Source of the DNA: Amphiura filiformis
Taxonomy: Eukaryota; Echinodermata; Ophiuroidea; Amphilepidida; Amphiuridae
DNA: 64,000 nucleotides
NCBI RefSeq assembly: GCF_039555335.1
Contig: NC_092647.1
Coordinates: 18,199,993-18,263,992, forward strand
Reading direction: 5' to 3'
Every line of letters begins with the position of its first letter. The stretch's first letter is position 1. Position numbers and translations under genes: made by a program. Below are positions 46,149 to 56,924 of this stretch, piece after piece. The notes beneath the pieces are model-generated. The model made no database searches, was not told the origin of the DNA, and saw nothing but the letters and a program-made list of their open reading frames with translations.

Positions 46149-46659
46149 CCACTTCGTTGCCGTTGGCGGCGTTTGGCTGCACATCAATTATTACGGAGTT
46201 ATCAAAAATAGTAACTCCAGATTAAAGATTTAATATTCATTTTATTATGTTTATCTACCTGGATGACTGAGAATATTCACAAATTTATTACGGAGTTAGC
46301 GAACTGAAAACTGTGAGCCAGGCCAAAGATGTAAATCACATACGCCCAATTATGCAATTTGCCAAGTAACTATCGGGACTATCTAGTTGAGACTTGGTAC
46401 ACATATGTAGTACATATTGTGTTTAGCATTTTGCTAATTTCTTGACAAATTAAAATGAGCTATAATAACATTGCAGATTAAATATTCTATTATACTTGTA
46501 CTACATATGTACCAAATCTCGGCTAGATAGTCCTTATAGTTACCATTGCATATTAATTGAGTTTGTAATTTACATCTTGGGCCTCGCTTTCAGGTTTCCG
46601 CTAAGCCAACTCCGGTATGGCATAATTGGAGTTAGCAGAGCCAAACGGTAGCGAAGTGG
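46149..46659. mobile_element. MITE, family 2, full copy
   Basis: The left terminal repeat CCACTTCGTTGCCGTTGGCG+GCGTTTGGCT pairs with the shorter right repeat AGCCAAACGGTAGCGAAGTGG. Inner inverted pairs include TTGGTACACATATGTAGTAC / GTACTACATATGTACCAA. The element overlapping 13725-13964 is a truncated relative. Confidence 0.78.
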
Positions 46660-46679
46660 TCAGTTACGAAAAAGGTTGA

Positions 46680-46800
46680 CAAAAAACCCTGGAATAGTAT
46701 AGTTGCTTCATAAAAGTATTAAATGCCTTAGTTGACAAGATTTTACAGAACATGAAAATTCTTGGCATGTACAGTTAGCAAACATCGGCCTGCAGATTTT
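46680..46800. repeat. Dispersed repeat, copy at 49370-49475
   Basis: AGTATTAAATGCCT, ATTTTACAGAACATGAAA and TTCTTGGCATGT recur in the same orientation at 49370-49475. Confidence 0.7.
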
Positions 46801-47019
46801 CGTAAAGTTGATTGCTTTAATGACGGTTTCTTGGACAATGTTTTCCCACATAATACCCAACCATTTTGATTTTGAATATTCATAGGATACAACGGGGATG
46901 AATTTGAATAAACCGATGACCACAAAAATGTCGTAGTTTTATAGTAATTATTGATTAATTATAGTTTTGGATTTGTACATGTTTCGTCACACGTCGCGCT
47001 TTCCGTTCTCCGCAGCGTT

Positions 47020-47225
47020 AAAATCGGGAGTTTTCGATTTCCATGACCATGGTTCTTCGACAGTAAAACACCAAACGTTATTGTCGACGACACTACAGTT
47101 GGCGGACTCTTCGCGTGTTGTAGAATTCGGACGACGCATAACAAAGTCGACAATGTTCGGTGTTTTACCCCAGGGTTTTACCGTCGCAGAACCATCAGTC
47201 GTGGAAATCGAAAATACTGCCTAAT
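47020..47225. mobile_element. Imperfect palindromic element
   Basis: GGGAGTTTTCGATTTCCATGA, AGTAAAACACCAAACGTTAT and TGTCGAC are mirrored by GTCGACAATGTTCGGTGTTT, GTGGAAATCGAAAATACT. The ORFs on both strands (46959-47224) follow from this symmetry. Confidence 0.65.
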
Positions 47226-47759
47226 GTCATGTCAAAATATGGTACGACGCCTTCGCGGGCGTTTTGCCGTTGCGACAAACGCAGGGCTAATTTTCCACCA
47301 GCGTCTATGGCTGTATAAGACCAGGGATATAAAGGGATAGGCATCGTAGCTATTACGTAACACACCGAATGATGTAGTTTAACTCTAGACAATAGGCGCC
47401 ATATTGCAGGAGGGTTAGAGTTCATAGAGGAAACGTTAAAGGTTAGTAGATTAGGTCACCCAGGCACATCACTAATGTGTTTCACGAGTTGTAATACCGA
47501 CAGGTAAAAACATTGATTTTGTAAAATTCTCCCGATTTTTTTTTTTTTTTAAATAAGGTTAGTACTTCAAACCATTCTTTGATGAATCTATGCAATATGA
47601 CGGTAATTTTTGAAACATCTAAGAATCAATCTTAAACATCTTCATGATATTCATTTTTTGCGCATGGTCAAAGCATGCTCTTGCGCTATCCACAGACTAT
47701 CCGGTGGAAACTTCAAAGCAACGATCATGCGTTAATATTTACAAAATGGCGAATGATGT

Positions 47760-47845
47760 AGTTTAAGTCGAACAATAGCGTGACCGGCGTGACGTAGTTT
47801 TTGGCATTGTTCCTATATGCACTTTCACCCTCCTGATAAGACTCG
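47760..47845. repeat. Dispersed repeat, inverted partner of 16255-16335
   Basis: TCGAACAATAGCGTGA, GACGTAGTTTTTGGCATTGTTCC and CACTTTCACCCTCCTGAT are the inverse of the 16.3-kb copy. Confidence 0.65.
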
Positions 47846-47992
47846 AACAATGGGGTAATCATTTGAGCAGAAACAATGGAAGGTGGCAGCGAACAACTAA
47901 TAAACGTTGTGGAGAACAGAACATGTGACGTCTGACGCAGCGGCAAACTCCCGCAAGAAGTCCGACATTATTTTGGCCTTTAAAGCATAAGC

Positions 47993-48397
47993 TTAAAGAG
48001 GGTCTCCGGCAATCATAACATTATGCCTCGTATGTTAGAAAAATAATTATCAAGCACGAATCACATGGTTTAATTTAAAACAAATTCATATAAGCTCATA
48101 GACCATAAAAACTGTTGGCTCAACACGCGATATTCAAAATTCCTGTGCAATGCCGTAATAGTTATTTGTGCTCGATTGTCGTCAACCTTTGTAATTGTAT
48201 TACTCGGACGTCATTATTGAACTCGACCATTTTGGCGCCCGGGAATTTTGAATATCGTGTGTTGAGAGACTGAGGTTTTTATTCGTTTTCATGGTCACTA
48301 TGAGTTTGTTTTAAATAAAACCACGCGATTCGTGCTTGATAATTATTTTTCTTGCATTATAAGGCATAATGTTGCGATTGCCGGAGACTTCCTTTAA
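47993..48397. mobile_element. Palindromic MITE with TTAA flanks
   Basis: TTAAAGAGGGTCTCCGGCAAT, CATAACATTATGCC and AATAATTATCAAGCACGAAT are mirrored by ATTCGTGCTTGATAATTATT, GGCATAATGTTGCGATTGCC and GGAGACTTCCTTTAA. Arms are about 170 bp. TTAA lies at 47993 and 48394. Confidence 0.85.
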
Positions 48398-48919
48398 ATG
48401 TAGTCGGTCTTCGGGCGTTTTTCGATGTGCCAAGACGTCGCATTTCGGCTGCCCGTCGTGTTTATACGTTGTGCGCGATGATCCGTTTCCACTCAAGTGA
48501 TCAGCTATGTGACTCTGCTCGTCTTCCATAGCGGAAGATGCTGCTGGAAATTTTACCCATGCGCAAGACACTATAGACGAGTTGACTTCTGACGTCAATA
48601 CCTGGCAGTATTCGCACGCATCAACAGTTTCCATTGTATTTTGCCTGGCAGTATGCGCACGCATCATATTTTGTTCAGGGCTCCTGTTTTTAAAACTCCC
48701 GCCACATCAGAATAAGGTTATTGAACGGTGTAAAGGTTGCATAGGGTTCACTCAAGCATATCGACGTACCGGTCCCTTGCCTTTGTTGATAAACATTGAG
48801 GTCAACTCGTCTATGGACAATTAACCGTTGGGTCAAAACGTCCGCAAGACGTCCGATTATATTTTGACTTTCAAGAGGCAAACCGGATAAGGTTGAAGAA
48901 AAATGATGCCGACTTTCTC

Positions 48920-49116
48920 TATTCGCTACTTGCACGGTTCCGCCATTATGCACTATGTGCGGGGAGAGCCTCAAACTGGCAGCATACATGAAAGGAAGAA
49001 TTATGTAACCTTACACAGAACGTTATGACTAGTTCAATTCCCATTCATGTATGCTGCCAGTTCGAGGCTCTCCCGCACATAGTGCATAATGGCGGAACCG
49101 TGCAAGTAAGCGAATA
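48920..49116. repeat. Long inverted repeat, 72-bp arms
   Basis: TATTCGCTACTTGCACGGTT, CCGCCATTATGCACTATGTG and CAGCATACATGA on the left have near-exact inverses on the right (TCATGTATGCTGCCAG ... AACCGTGCAAGTAAGCGAATA). Loop of about 52 bases. This is a short foldback element or a recent inverted duplication. Confidence 0.82.
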
Positions 49117-49369
49117 CCTACTTTTGCTGCCAATCGGTATACCAATTTTCCACAAAAAGCACCCATCGCCCAAATGTGCCCTAATCGGGCGCTTTTAAGG
49201 ACACTTTTGCCAAAATGCGCCCAATTGAGTGCATTGGTCTTCACTGAAAACCCACCCATCGATACACCAAAATCGTTGAAAAGCTACCCCCAAACCGTGG
49301 AACATCCCCGTATATATTCAACCAGGGAGAGACCCCCCCCCCAGTATGGGGAGGGCAATATTTGTGTGG

Positions 49370-49475
49370 AATAGTGTTATTGCTTCAAGTATTAAATGCC
49401 TAACTTGACGAGATTTTACAGAACATGAAAGTTCTTGGCATGTGGAGTTGGAAAACATCCGCCTGGCACAGTGTC
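49370..49475. repeat. Dispersed repeat, copy of 46680-46800
   Basis: The same-order words as the 46.7-kb copy are listed there; about 85% identical by eye. Confidence 0.65.
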
Positions 49476-50450
49476 ATCGCCCCGATATCTTCATGGCAGA
49501 AATCGCCATGGTAGGTTGAATCCACAGCCACGCATGGCCATTTTGTTCCGACCTTTAAGACGCATGAGCCGAGGGACATCCCCGACTAAGGCTACTGTCA
49601 ATACCTGGGTAATTTACTTCTCTAGTGTAAGTGAGCTTGTATACGCCATGAGAGTGAGTGTTCACACTGGTGGGGGTGTGTGTGTGACCTCTTGTGTGTG
49701 AGTCAACATGTATACGCAATGTGAGTAAGTGCTCACATCAGAAAATTAGAATATCTTTCTCAAGACACAAGCTAACGACTATCATATCCGTTGAACATGT
49801 TGAAGTGCAAGGAACCAGATCTGGTTTCTTTATACGAAATCATTTACGGGAGATATTCATCATTTTCTACCCTTAATCCAAAGATTTATCGTCTGAATAT
49901 CAATCGTGCATAGCTCATTTACGTGTATCGATCCCGGGTATTCATTTCAGTGTCTTTGGCTGTATAATGTAATTATTAACCGGGCGATGTCGGTGTGCCT
50001 GGCAGACTACATGTACAGATCAGTAATAGAAAACCGAACCTAAAATAAGTACGCCCGAATCATTTTTGCCCGAAATTTGCATATGTGGTAGATTTAACAT
50101 CTGGAATGTAATGCAAGTGGTGTCGTTGCTGCTCTTCAAGTTAATTTATAAAATTTCAGCCCAGATCAAGTTCAACACGGATACTTGTGAACTTCAGGAA
50201 ATTGAATAAACCAACAAAACGACTCAACAAATTGAAGTTGGATACATCTATATATTATTATTACGTCCTATTTTCAAAAGAGTAAATCTTCATTCTTTCC
50301 TACTTTTGAAGATAATGGATCCATTTGAATTCCAAACTCTCCCGTGGAAGATGTAGGAGTCGTGTAAACTCAACACAAGTTTGGGGAAACTAAGTATAAA
50401 GGTAACTTTCAAAAGTTTGGAAACTGATTGCATTGGCAAGTGACATCCCG
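49476..50450. other. Non-coding stretch, no gene recognised
   Basis: A TG-rich patch (49645-49725) is the only marked feature. No exon is found. Confidence 0.4.
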
Positions 50451-50451
50451 C

Positions 50452-51497
50452 TATCTCTAAGGTCCGCTATCTCTAAGGTTCGCTATCACTAACGTGTAAA
50501 GTCTATGGAGATCAGAATCCCGCTATCTCTAATAGAGAAAAAGGTTCGCTATACCTAAAAAAACGTCCGCTACTTCTAAGGTTCGATATCACTAATTTAG
50601 AATAAGGTTCGCTAGTTCTAAGGTTCGATATCACTAATTTAAAATAAGGTTCGCTATCACTAATTTAAAATAAGGTTCGCTATCACTAATTTTGAATAAG
50701 GTCCGCTATCACTAATTTATTGAAGGTTCGCTATCTCTAAGGTTCGCTATCACTAATTGCAATAAAGGTCCGCTATACCTAAGGTTCGCTATCACTAATT
50801 TTGTTTAAGGTTCGCTATCCCTAATTTATCATGCTTCGCTATCTCTAAGGTTCGCTATCACTAATTTCGATTAAGGTTCGCTATACCTAAGGTTCGTTAT
50901 CACTAATCTTAAATAAGGTCCACTATCTCTAATTTTAGATAAGGTCCGCTATCTCTAATTTCAAATAAGGTCCGCTATCTCTAATTTTAATAAAGGACCG
51001 CTATAGCGAACCTCATTTGAAATTAGAGATAGCGAACCTTATCTAAAATTAGAGATGGCGGACCTTATTTGAAATTAGAGATAGCGGACCTTATTTGAAA
51101 TTAGTGATAGCGAACCTTAGAGATAGCGAACCTTAGATATAGCGAACCTTAGAGATAGCGGACCTTATTTAAAATTAGATATAGCGAACCTTAGGGATAC
51201 CGGGATTGTTAAAATTAGAGATAGCGGACCTTATTTTAAATTAGTGATAGCGAACCTTAGAGATAGCGAACCTTCAATAAATTAGTGATAGCGGACCTTT
51301 TTAAAATTAGAGATAGCGAACCTTATTTAAAATTAGTGATATCGAACCTTAGAAATACCGAACCTTTTTCAAAATTGGTGATATCGAACCTTTGGTATAG
51401 CGGACCTTTTTCGTAATTAGTGATAACGAACCTTAGAGATAGCAAACCTTAGAGATAGCGAACCTTAGAGATAGCGAACCTTAGAGATAGCGAACCG
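50452..51497. mobile_element. 1-kb inverted tandem array (foldback-like), GGTTCGCTATC(T/A)CTAA units
   Basis: The first half (to about 51000) repeats GGTTCGCTATCTCTAA / GGTTCGCTATCACTAATTT with AAATAAGGTCC links. From about 51000 the same words run inverted (TTAGAGATAGCGAACCTT, AAATTAGTGATAGCGAACC). Roughly 25-30 words per half, with no unique centre. The right end abuts the Tc1 transposase remnant at 51497. Confidence 0.85.
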
Positions 51498-51661
51498 TAA
51501 CCACTCTGGCACGCACAGCACGGCCAAGCTGGTCCCACAAGTGTTCAATCGGGTTGGTGTCTGGGTTGATGGCAGGCCATTCCATTCTCTCTACTCCCAT
51601 TGTATCTATGTAGTCTATTCTGGCTCTGTGGGGGCGAGCGTTGTGACCTTGGAGGATTGCA
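51490..51661 (-). pseudogene. Tc1-like transposase remnant, C-terminal DDE part
   Basis: Minus-strand frame NAILQGHNARPHRARI, GVERMEWPAINPDTNPIEHL and WDQLGRAVRARV matches the end of Tc1/mariner DDE transposases: the DNARPH and NPIEHLW signatures. The catalytic Asp of DNARPH is His here (GHNARPH), while the Glu of NPIEH is kept. It runs into the GGTTCGCTAT array at its 3' end. The preceding codons are at 52147-52300, separated by a MITE. Confidence 0.88.
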
Positions 51662-52146
51662 TTAGGGGCTGGCATTTTCTTCGGAAGGGGGGGTCCCAAA
51701 AATACTGGGGGGGGTCATAGAATTTTCAGACCAAAAATAGGGGGGGTTATAATTTTTTTAACACCCAAAATAGGGGGGTTATAGAATTATTTAGGGCTGG
51801 TGACTTAAAATTTTCGCGCTGTGCTTTGCATTCTTTAACTTCGCAGTCGAATTTTTACATGCTCACGCGCGCCTTCTTTACACTTACAATAAAAATTTTA
51901 CCGCGCTCCACACACTTTCTTCACTTTTAAGTTTTGACGCGCTCCGCGCCTTAGTTCCGGCAATGAATAATTTTTCTTGAGTCTGTGTAGTTGGAAGGGG
52001 GGGGGGTCATAAAATTTTTCGACCCGCGATAGGGGGGGTCGTAAAAAAATTTTGCCCGCGATAGGGGGGGTCATAAAAAAATTGACTCCGGTCACCGACA
52101 TATTTGGGACCCCCCCCCCCTTCCGAAGAAAATGCTAGCCCCCTTA
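51662..52146. mobile_element. 479-bp MITE inside the transposase, TTA duplication
   Basis: Ends GGGGCTGGCATTTTCTTCGG (51665) and CCGAAGAAAATGCTAGCCCC (to 52143) are inverted. TTA flanks at 51662-51664 and 52144-52146. Removing the element and one TTA restores a continuous transposase frame (LRP-NAILQ), fixing the boundaries. The core is a minisatellite of ATAGGGGGGGTCATAAAATT units. A relative is at 16880-17205. Confidence 0.88.
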
Positions 52147-52300
52147 GGTCGCAGATAGTGAAGATATGGGATAGCAGCTTGCTGTACAGAATAATGGTCA
52201 ATTTGGCACCCGGGTTTGGCACATTCTGTTTGAGACCCCATTGCATTCACAAGGCATGTACGTGTACATGTACCCAGCCGTGAAAAAGGCGATTGTTTCA
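52147..52300 (-). pseudogene. Tc1-like transposase remnant, upstream part
   Basis: Minus-strand frame with ...YSVQQAAIPYLHYLRP leads into NAILQGHNARPH once the MITE is removed; this is the stretch before the second catalytic residue in Tc1-type transposases. Further upstream the similarity fades, so the copy is old or 5'-truncated. Confidence 0.6.
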
Positions 52301-53110
52301 ATGTGGTGTCATTGTAAAGGGGAATGAATTTAGCTGTCTATTCATATGCAACACGATATGAACATATCACAAATAATCTGAGCTATTGATGCTTGTAAAA
52401 AAACTTTCCAAATTTTCGAGGAGTTTAGTTCCTGGAATTAATAGAAGTGGCCTTCCCTGATAAAAATTGGTTCCGATTTCTCAAAGCTTGCTTGGCAAGG
52501 CACCGGCGTGTCCAGGATCTTTTCCTGCGGGGGGCTAAGCCCCTTTTTCAGATTTATGCGGGGGGCTTTATGGCTAAAATCGCCAAAAAACGGCTGATTT
52601 TACATGATTTTTAACAAAGTGCGGGGGGCTTCAGCACCCAAAGCTCCCCCCTGGACACGCTACTGCAAGTGGTCAGGCTTCATAAATCAGCAGGCTAGCC
52701 CTTCCAATGTGGATCCATTTCATTGATTTCTAGGTGATGCACGATATGAAAGTGTGAGCACTGGTATATAGGACTAACTGGGCTTACAGCCTGATGGCTT
52801 AGGAAGCCAAACCACCAGCCACACTTCAAGAAACCGGCCCTTGGTGTCATATGCTGAGTCACTATGTGGGGTATGCTACTGACCCTCTATAACTGAATTA
52901 AATAGTTATTTATAAATACCATCGATTGCTGAACGAAAAAAGCCGTGAAATAGTGATGATATTCTTTAAGGCACTAGTCTTCTTGTGAACCTTAGATTTT
53001 CGTGGAATTGCTACACGCTACGAATGTCGTGCCGAGTCATTCATGACACGCGCACCCCCTATACATGCTATACTACCAGAAAGTTGACAAATGTCACATA
53101 ATTAGACTGT
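52301..53110. other. Non-coding, 3' flank of the transporter gene
   Basis: 52500-52665 carries a GGGGGGCTT.A.GCCC.. / GCGGGGGGCTT repeat pair (TTTCCTGCGGGGGGCTAAGC and GTGCGGGGGGCTTCAGCACC). No exon is seen. A clear AATAAA for the transporter on the minus strand is not found close to its stop. Confidence 0.4.
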
Positions 53111-53817
53111 TCATTCTCCTGCTGACAATTCATCTAGTTTCTCTGTTATGTCATCTGTTTTCCCTGTAATGTCATCATCTGAATGTTCTTTAGATTCTGA
53201 AGGTGGATTGTCATCACCATCACTACCACCATCATTTTGATTATCATCACCATCCATCTGCCCCACCGCCTTAAAATCCTCCTCCTTCCTCTCCCCCTCC
53301 CTCTCCTCCTCCGTCCTCTCCTCCTCCCTCTCCTCCTCCTTCCTCTCCTCTTCCCTCTCCTCCTTCGTCCTCTCCTCCTCTTCCACTACCCCCTCCTCTG
53401 CATCATCCATTTTCATCTCCTCTTCCTCTAAAATTTGATCAGTCTTCTCTTCATCAGGAATTTTCAAATTACTCTCATTTTCTTCTCTGAAAGTTGACAA
53501 TTCCATGGTGGTAGTCTCATCAGCTGATGACATATCATCATCATCATCATACGTGTCATCTATTACAGGCTTATCGTCATCTTCAGAATCTACCTTTTCA
53601 GCAAACATATCTCCACGCGGCGGTTTCGGAATCCATAGGGAGTCGGGTTGACTTGTACCCTTCCCGGGGGTATCCGTATTGTGTGTATTATTGTCGTTGT
53701 CATCTACTTTCTCATAGGTAGGACTATTCATCCATAGGGAAGATGGTCTGGATTGAGGTCCTCTTGTCGGTATCGGTACAGCTGGTAATCTGCCGAAAAA
53801 CTTGCGTAGCCGATTAC
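53111..53817 (-). CDS. Last exon of an SLC22-type transporter: very long charged C-terminal tail
   Basis: Acceptor AATTATTTGCAG, then GT completing a Ser codon with the previous exon (phase 1 to phase 1). The frame runs NRLRKFFGRLPAVPIPTRG ... MNSPTYEKVDDNDNN to a stop at 53113-53111, about 235 residues. It starts basic (NRLRKFF), as expected just inside the membrane. It then becomes highly acidic (DDTYDDDDDMSSADE, ILEEEEMKMDDAEEGVVEEE) with an EER/EEERKEE stretch (about 53280-53400) likely to form a charged single helix. SLC22 tails are usually a few dozen residues, so this is exceptional. No membrane segment or PDZ-type end is seen. On the opposite strand the EER part is a CTCCTC tract. Confidence 0.78.
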
Positions 53818-53875
53818 CTGCAAATAATTTAGTTAAAGCAAAATTATACTTTTACGCTACTCAAATTTGGTATAC

Positions 53876-54116
53876 TCACCGGAGCGCTTTCACCGGGTCA
53901 ACCGGCGTCTTCAGCGGATGTTATTGCTCTGAAGATTGTTGTTGTTAGTGATGTAGTACTAGGACAACTCAAGGGGCGGCACAACATCTTCAAGTTTGTC
54001 GTCATCAAGATCTGTGACGTCATCAAGATCTGTGACGTCATCGGAGGTGTCCTAGTACTACATCACTATAGCAACAACAATCTTCAGAGCAATAACATCC
54101 GCTGAAGACGCCGGAC
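53876..54116. repeat. Inverted PLE-type pseudo-LTR fragments without coding sequence
   Basis: CGGCGTCTTCAGCGGATGTT, ATTGCTCTGAAGATTGTTGT and TGATGTAGTACTAGGACA are mirrored at 54045-54116. The TCACCGGAG...CACCGGGTCAACCGGCGTCTTCAG block parallels the pLTR at 24700-24750 (TCACCTGGAACG...CACTAGTCCGAGTAGCGTCTTCAG). It lies in the last intron of the transporter. Confidence 0.68.
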
Positions 54117-54982
54117 AAGGAGTAGGGGCTTTAGCTCCAGAGAGCAGCATATATATTTTTGTACGGTGATCAGTTTGATATTGAAGTAAGCGAAAAGGCG
54201 GCATAAATCAAGGTTAGCTAATGGTGTTGCACAGTGCGGTGGATGCTGATCACCGTTACAAATACTGCCCTCTGGAGCTAAATCACTGTTCGCTAATAGA
54301 GGTTATCCACTTTACTCATGCGTGACTTCTAACAAAAGGCGCCGATTCCCGTAGTATTCCTCATTCAATCCAATTCAATGCACGACCTGGAGTTACCTGC
54401 ATGACTTTGGCGGGCTATTTTGAAGCAGTCATGGTTTCACATGCAGGTACTTCTTTTGAAAGTCCTAAACAAGGTATAGCAGTCGCTGATAGGATATGCA
54501 ATTTATAACCTCTATTCAAAACCAATTCATGCGTAACACGAATATTAACAAAAGACGAATCCGGATTCGACAGTCTGTCAAACTCATAACAATATGTAGA
54601 GTTGTAAATACATCACACAAAAAAACAACTATCCCTTAGTACACCATAGCTTAAAATATATCTAGCAAACGGTATAATGTCAAATCTATCTTCACATTAT
54701 GTTGTTCTCCAAATGGTGGATAGTTACTTTTTGTGATGTGCTTATAAACACGACACAAAAAGAAAGTCCTCACTAATGTAACCCATCCATCATGAATCTA
54801 AACCTGCTTATGTTTCGGCGATTTGATTGACACAATCGTGTGTATCATCTTGTTGGCTCTAATTTGATACCACATTTACTACCAAAAGCTCTAAATTGAC
54901 AAACATTGATACCAGTTTATGAAATGTGGTACATTTGTAAAAGTTGCAAATTAAAAAAGGAGCACGCAGAGCTGTAGAAGTA
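54117..54982. other. Transporter intron, includes inverted copy of the 37.3-kb repeat
   Basis: 54285-54485 is the inverse of 37290-37520. The rest is AT-rich with no exon. Confidence 0.5.
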
Positions 54983-55598
54983 AATACGTGGATTTAGGGT
55001 TTCTCTACCGGAAGTCAATTTGTGCCGAAATTCCTTCCCACAATGCAATAGGCGTATTGCATAACAAAGGAGATGGATTAACCTCCGAACTGTATCTATT
55101 GTTATGCAATACGCTTATTGCATTGTGGGGAGGAATTTCGGCACAAATTGACTTCCGCTATAATTAAAGACAGAGATAAAAACAATTTATCGCGTCTGAC
55201 GTCATCTGTCAATCAAATTCGAGCACGGTTTGTTTACAATTGTCGTGATGATGACTTGCTGAACGCGGATTTATAACCGGGCGCCTTATTGTTAATTTTG
55301 CACCTTTCGACATGCAAACCATCTCAAAAGTTAGGTATTTATAGTAGGAAACTTTCTTTGGTGAAGGCACCATGTCCACAATGCCTAGAAAAGTTGCTTT
55401 TTGCCTTGTAAAAGTACGTAATTTTTCGCCATTTGCTGCTATTCCTTTTCTCCGATCAGCACCAGATAGATCGGTCTTCCTTTTACGCGCTGATTAACCT
55501 GTAAACCAATCAAGGATCGTAATTGACAGAGACATCAGACGCGATAAATTGTTTTTATCTCTGTCTTTAATTATAGAGAACCCCTGAATCCGCGTATT
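54983..55598. mobile_element. Nest of three inverted-repeat elements
   Basis: Outer ends AATACGTGGATTTAGGGTTT (54983) and AACCCCTGAATCCGCGTATT (55598) are inverted. Inside sit two further palindromes. At 55009-55157, CCGGAAGTCAATTTGTGCCG and CACAATGCAATAGGCGTATT are mirrored. At 55159-55576, TAATTAAAGACAGAGATAAA and AACAATTTATCGCGTCTGA are mirrored by TCAGACGCGATAAATTGTTT and TTTATCTCTGTCTTTAATTA. Confidence 0.78.
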
Positions 55599-55791
55599 GC
55601 AGAGTGTGACCATGACATAACCCGGAACGTTAGCTAGGTAAAATCGATCGCATCATCTGCACATAATACAGAAATAATTGTAACAATCCGTGCGTTTCAA
55701 ATAACAAATTGAATAAATTGGGCACTTGGGATAGTCGACAGGGGATCGTCGCGGGCATTACCGGAAATTTTTGTTATCAATCTTTGCCAAT

Positions 55792-56272
55792 TTAGGGTGG
55801 TGCAATAATTATGTGTACCCTGGGGTGAATTCTCAAAATGGTCTGCCAAAAACGCTTGCCCCCCTTTGGCCATGCCAAAAATCTTTGCCCCCCTTTCGAC
55901 GTGGCAAAAACCTTTGCCCCCCTTTGACGTGCCAAAAATCTTTGCCCCCCCCTTACACATGCAAGATTTTGGGGAACCCGAATTTAAAACCTGAAATTGT
56001 CTTATCATATAATGCGAGCGTAGCGAGTAGGAAATGTTGCATATTTGAATGTGTTCCTAACGTTTTCCTACGCCTTTTTAGGGCGTAATATAGAAACGGT
56101 ACCCAAAATATCTGTGCCAAAATTGCTTGCTTGCCAAAAATCGCTTGACCCCCCCTTTTGACCTGCCAAAAAATGCTTGCCCCCCCTTCTGGCCTGCTCA
56201 AAAAATCTTTGCCCCCCCCTATAATTCACCCCCCCCACCCCCAGGTACACATAATTATTGCACCACCCTTAG
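55792..56272. mobile_element. MITE with minisatellite core (CCAAAAATC..GCCCCCC)
   Basis: TAGGGTGGTGCAATAATTAT (55793) and ATAATTATTGCACCACCCTTA (to 56272) are inverted ends. Inside, TGCCAAAAATCTTTGCCCCCC units flank a unique centre. Relatives are at 22788 and 57897. ORFs here are repeat read-through. Confidence 0.82.
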
Positions 56273-56411
56273 AGGTTTTGGTAGCAAATGCGATATCAAA
56301 TTAGAGCTAACAAGATGCTGCACACAAGCACGTCAAGTCAACTGATCAGAACATGAGCAGGTTTAGATTTAAAGTAAAGAGTTTCTACTGTACTGTGTTT
56401 ATAATATACAT

Positions 56412-56893
56412 TGAGCCAAAAAAGAAACTTATAATTTGTCACAAGGTCATATCTTAAAATCCTGTCCATTAAAATTAACCAAAATTACACACAGGATTGC
56501 CTCAATAATCTACTCTAAACACATGTCAGTAACCAAGCAGTTGTCTAACTGAAACAACAGCAAAATGCACTGATATGGAACAGCTTCCTGGACCACATTC
56601 ACAGCCCAATAATTGGCACCCAGCACAAGAACTCTTTGGGAATTATCATCTGTGCATGGACCTTATTCACATTCTCACAGATTACTTGAACTGGGTGCCA
56701 ATAATTGGACTGTGAATTTGGTCCAGGAAGCTGTTCCATGTCAGTGCATTTTGTCAGTTGGACAACTGCTTGGTTACTGACATGTGCTTAGAGTAGAGTA
56801 TTGAGGTAATCCTGTGTGTAATTTTGGTTCGTTTTGATGGACAGAATTCTAAGATATGATCTTGTGAAAAATTATAAGTTTTTTTTGGCTTAG
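56412..56893. mobile_element. 480-bp palindromic element next to a transporter exon
   Basis: GAGCCAAAAAAGAAACTTAT, AATTTGTCACAAGGTCATAT, AGTAACCAAGCAGTTGTC and GGAACAGCTTCCTGGACC are mirrored by GGTCCAGGAAGCTGTTCC, GACAACTGCTTGGTTACT and ATAAGTTTTTTTTGGCT. Arms are about 215 bp. It ends about 30 bases from the donor of the exon at 56925, so the intron begins almost inside it. Confidence 0.85.
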
Positions 56894-56924
56894 TTTATCT
56901 GCTGCGATAGTACCAGGAACTTAC

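Noticed and set aside
46959..47224. Plus- and minus-strand ORFs of 85 and 64 codons
   Set aside because: They fall in an imperfect palindrome, which keeps frames open on both strands by symmetry.
53237..53431. Leu/Pro-rich plus-strand ORF
   Set aside because: It is the antisense shadow of the EER-rich transporter tail.
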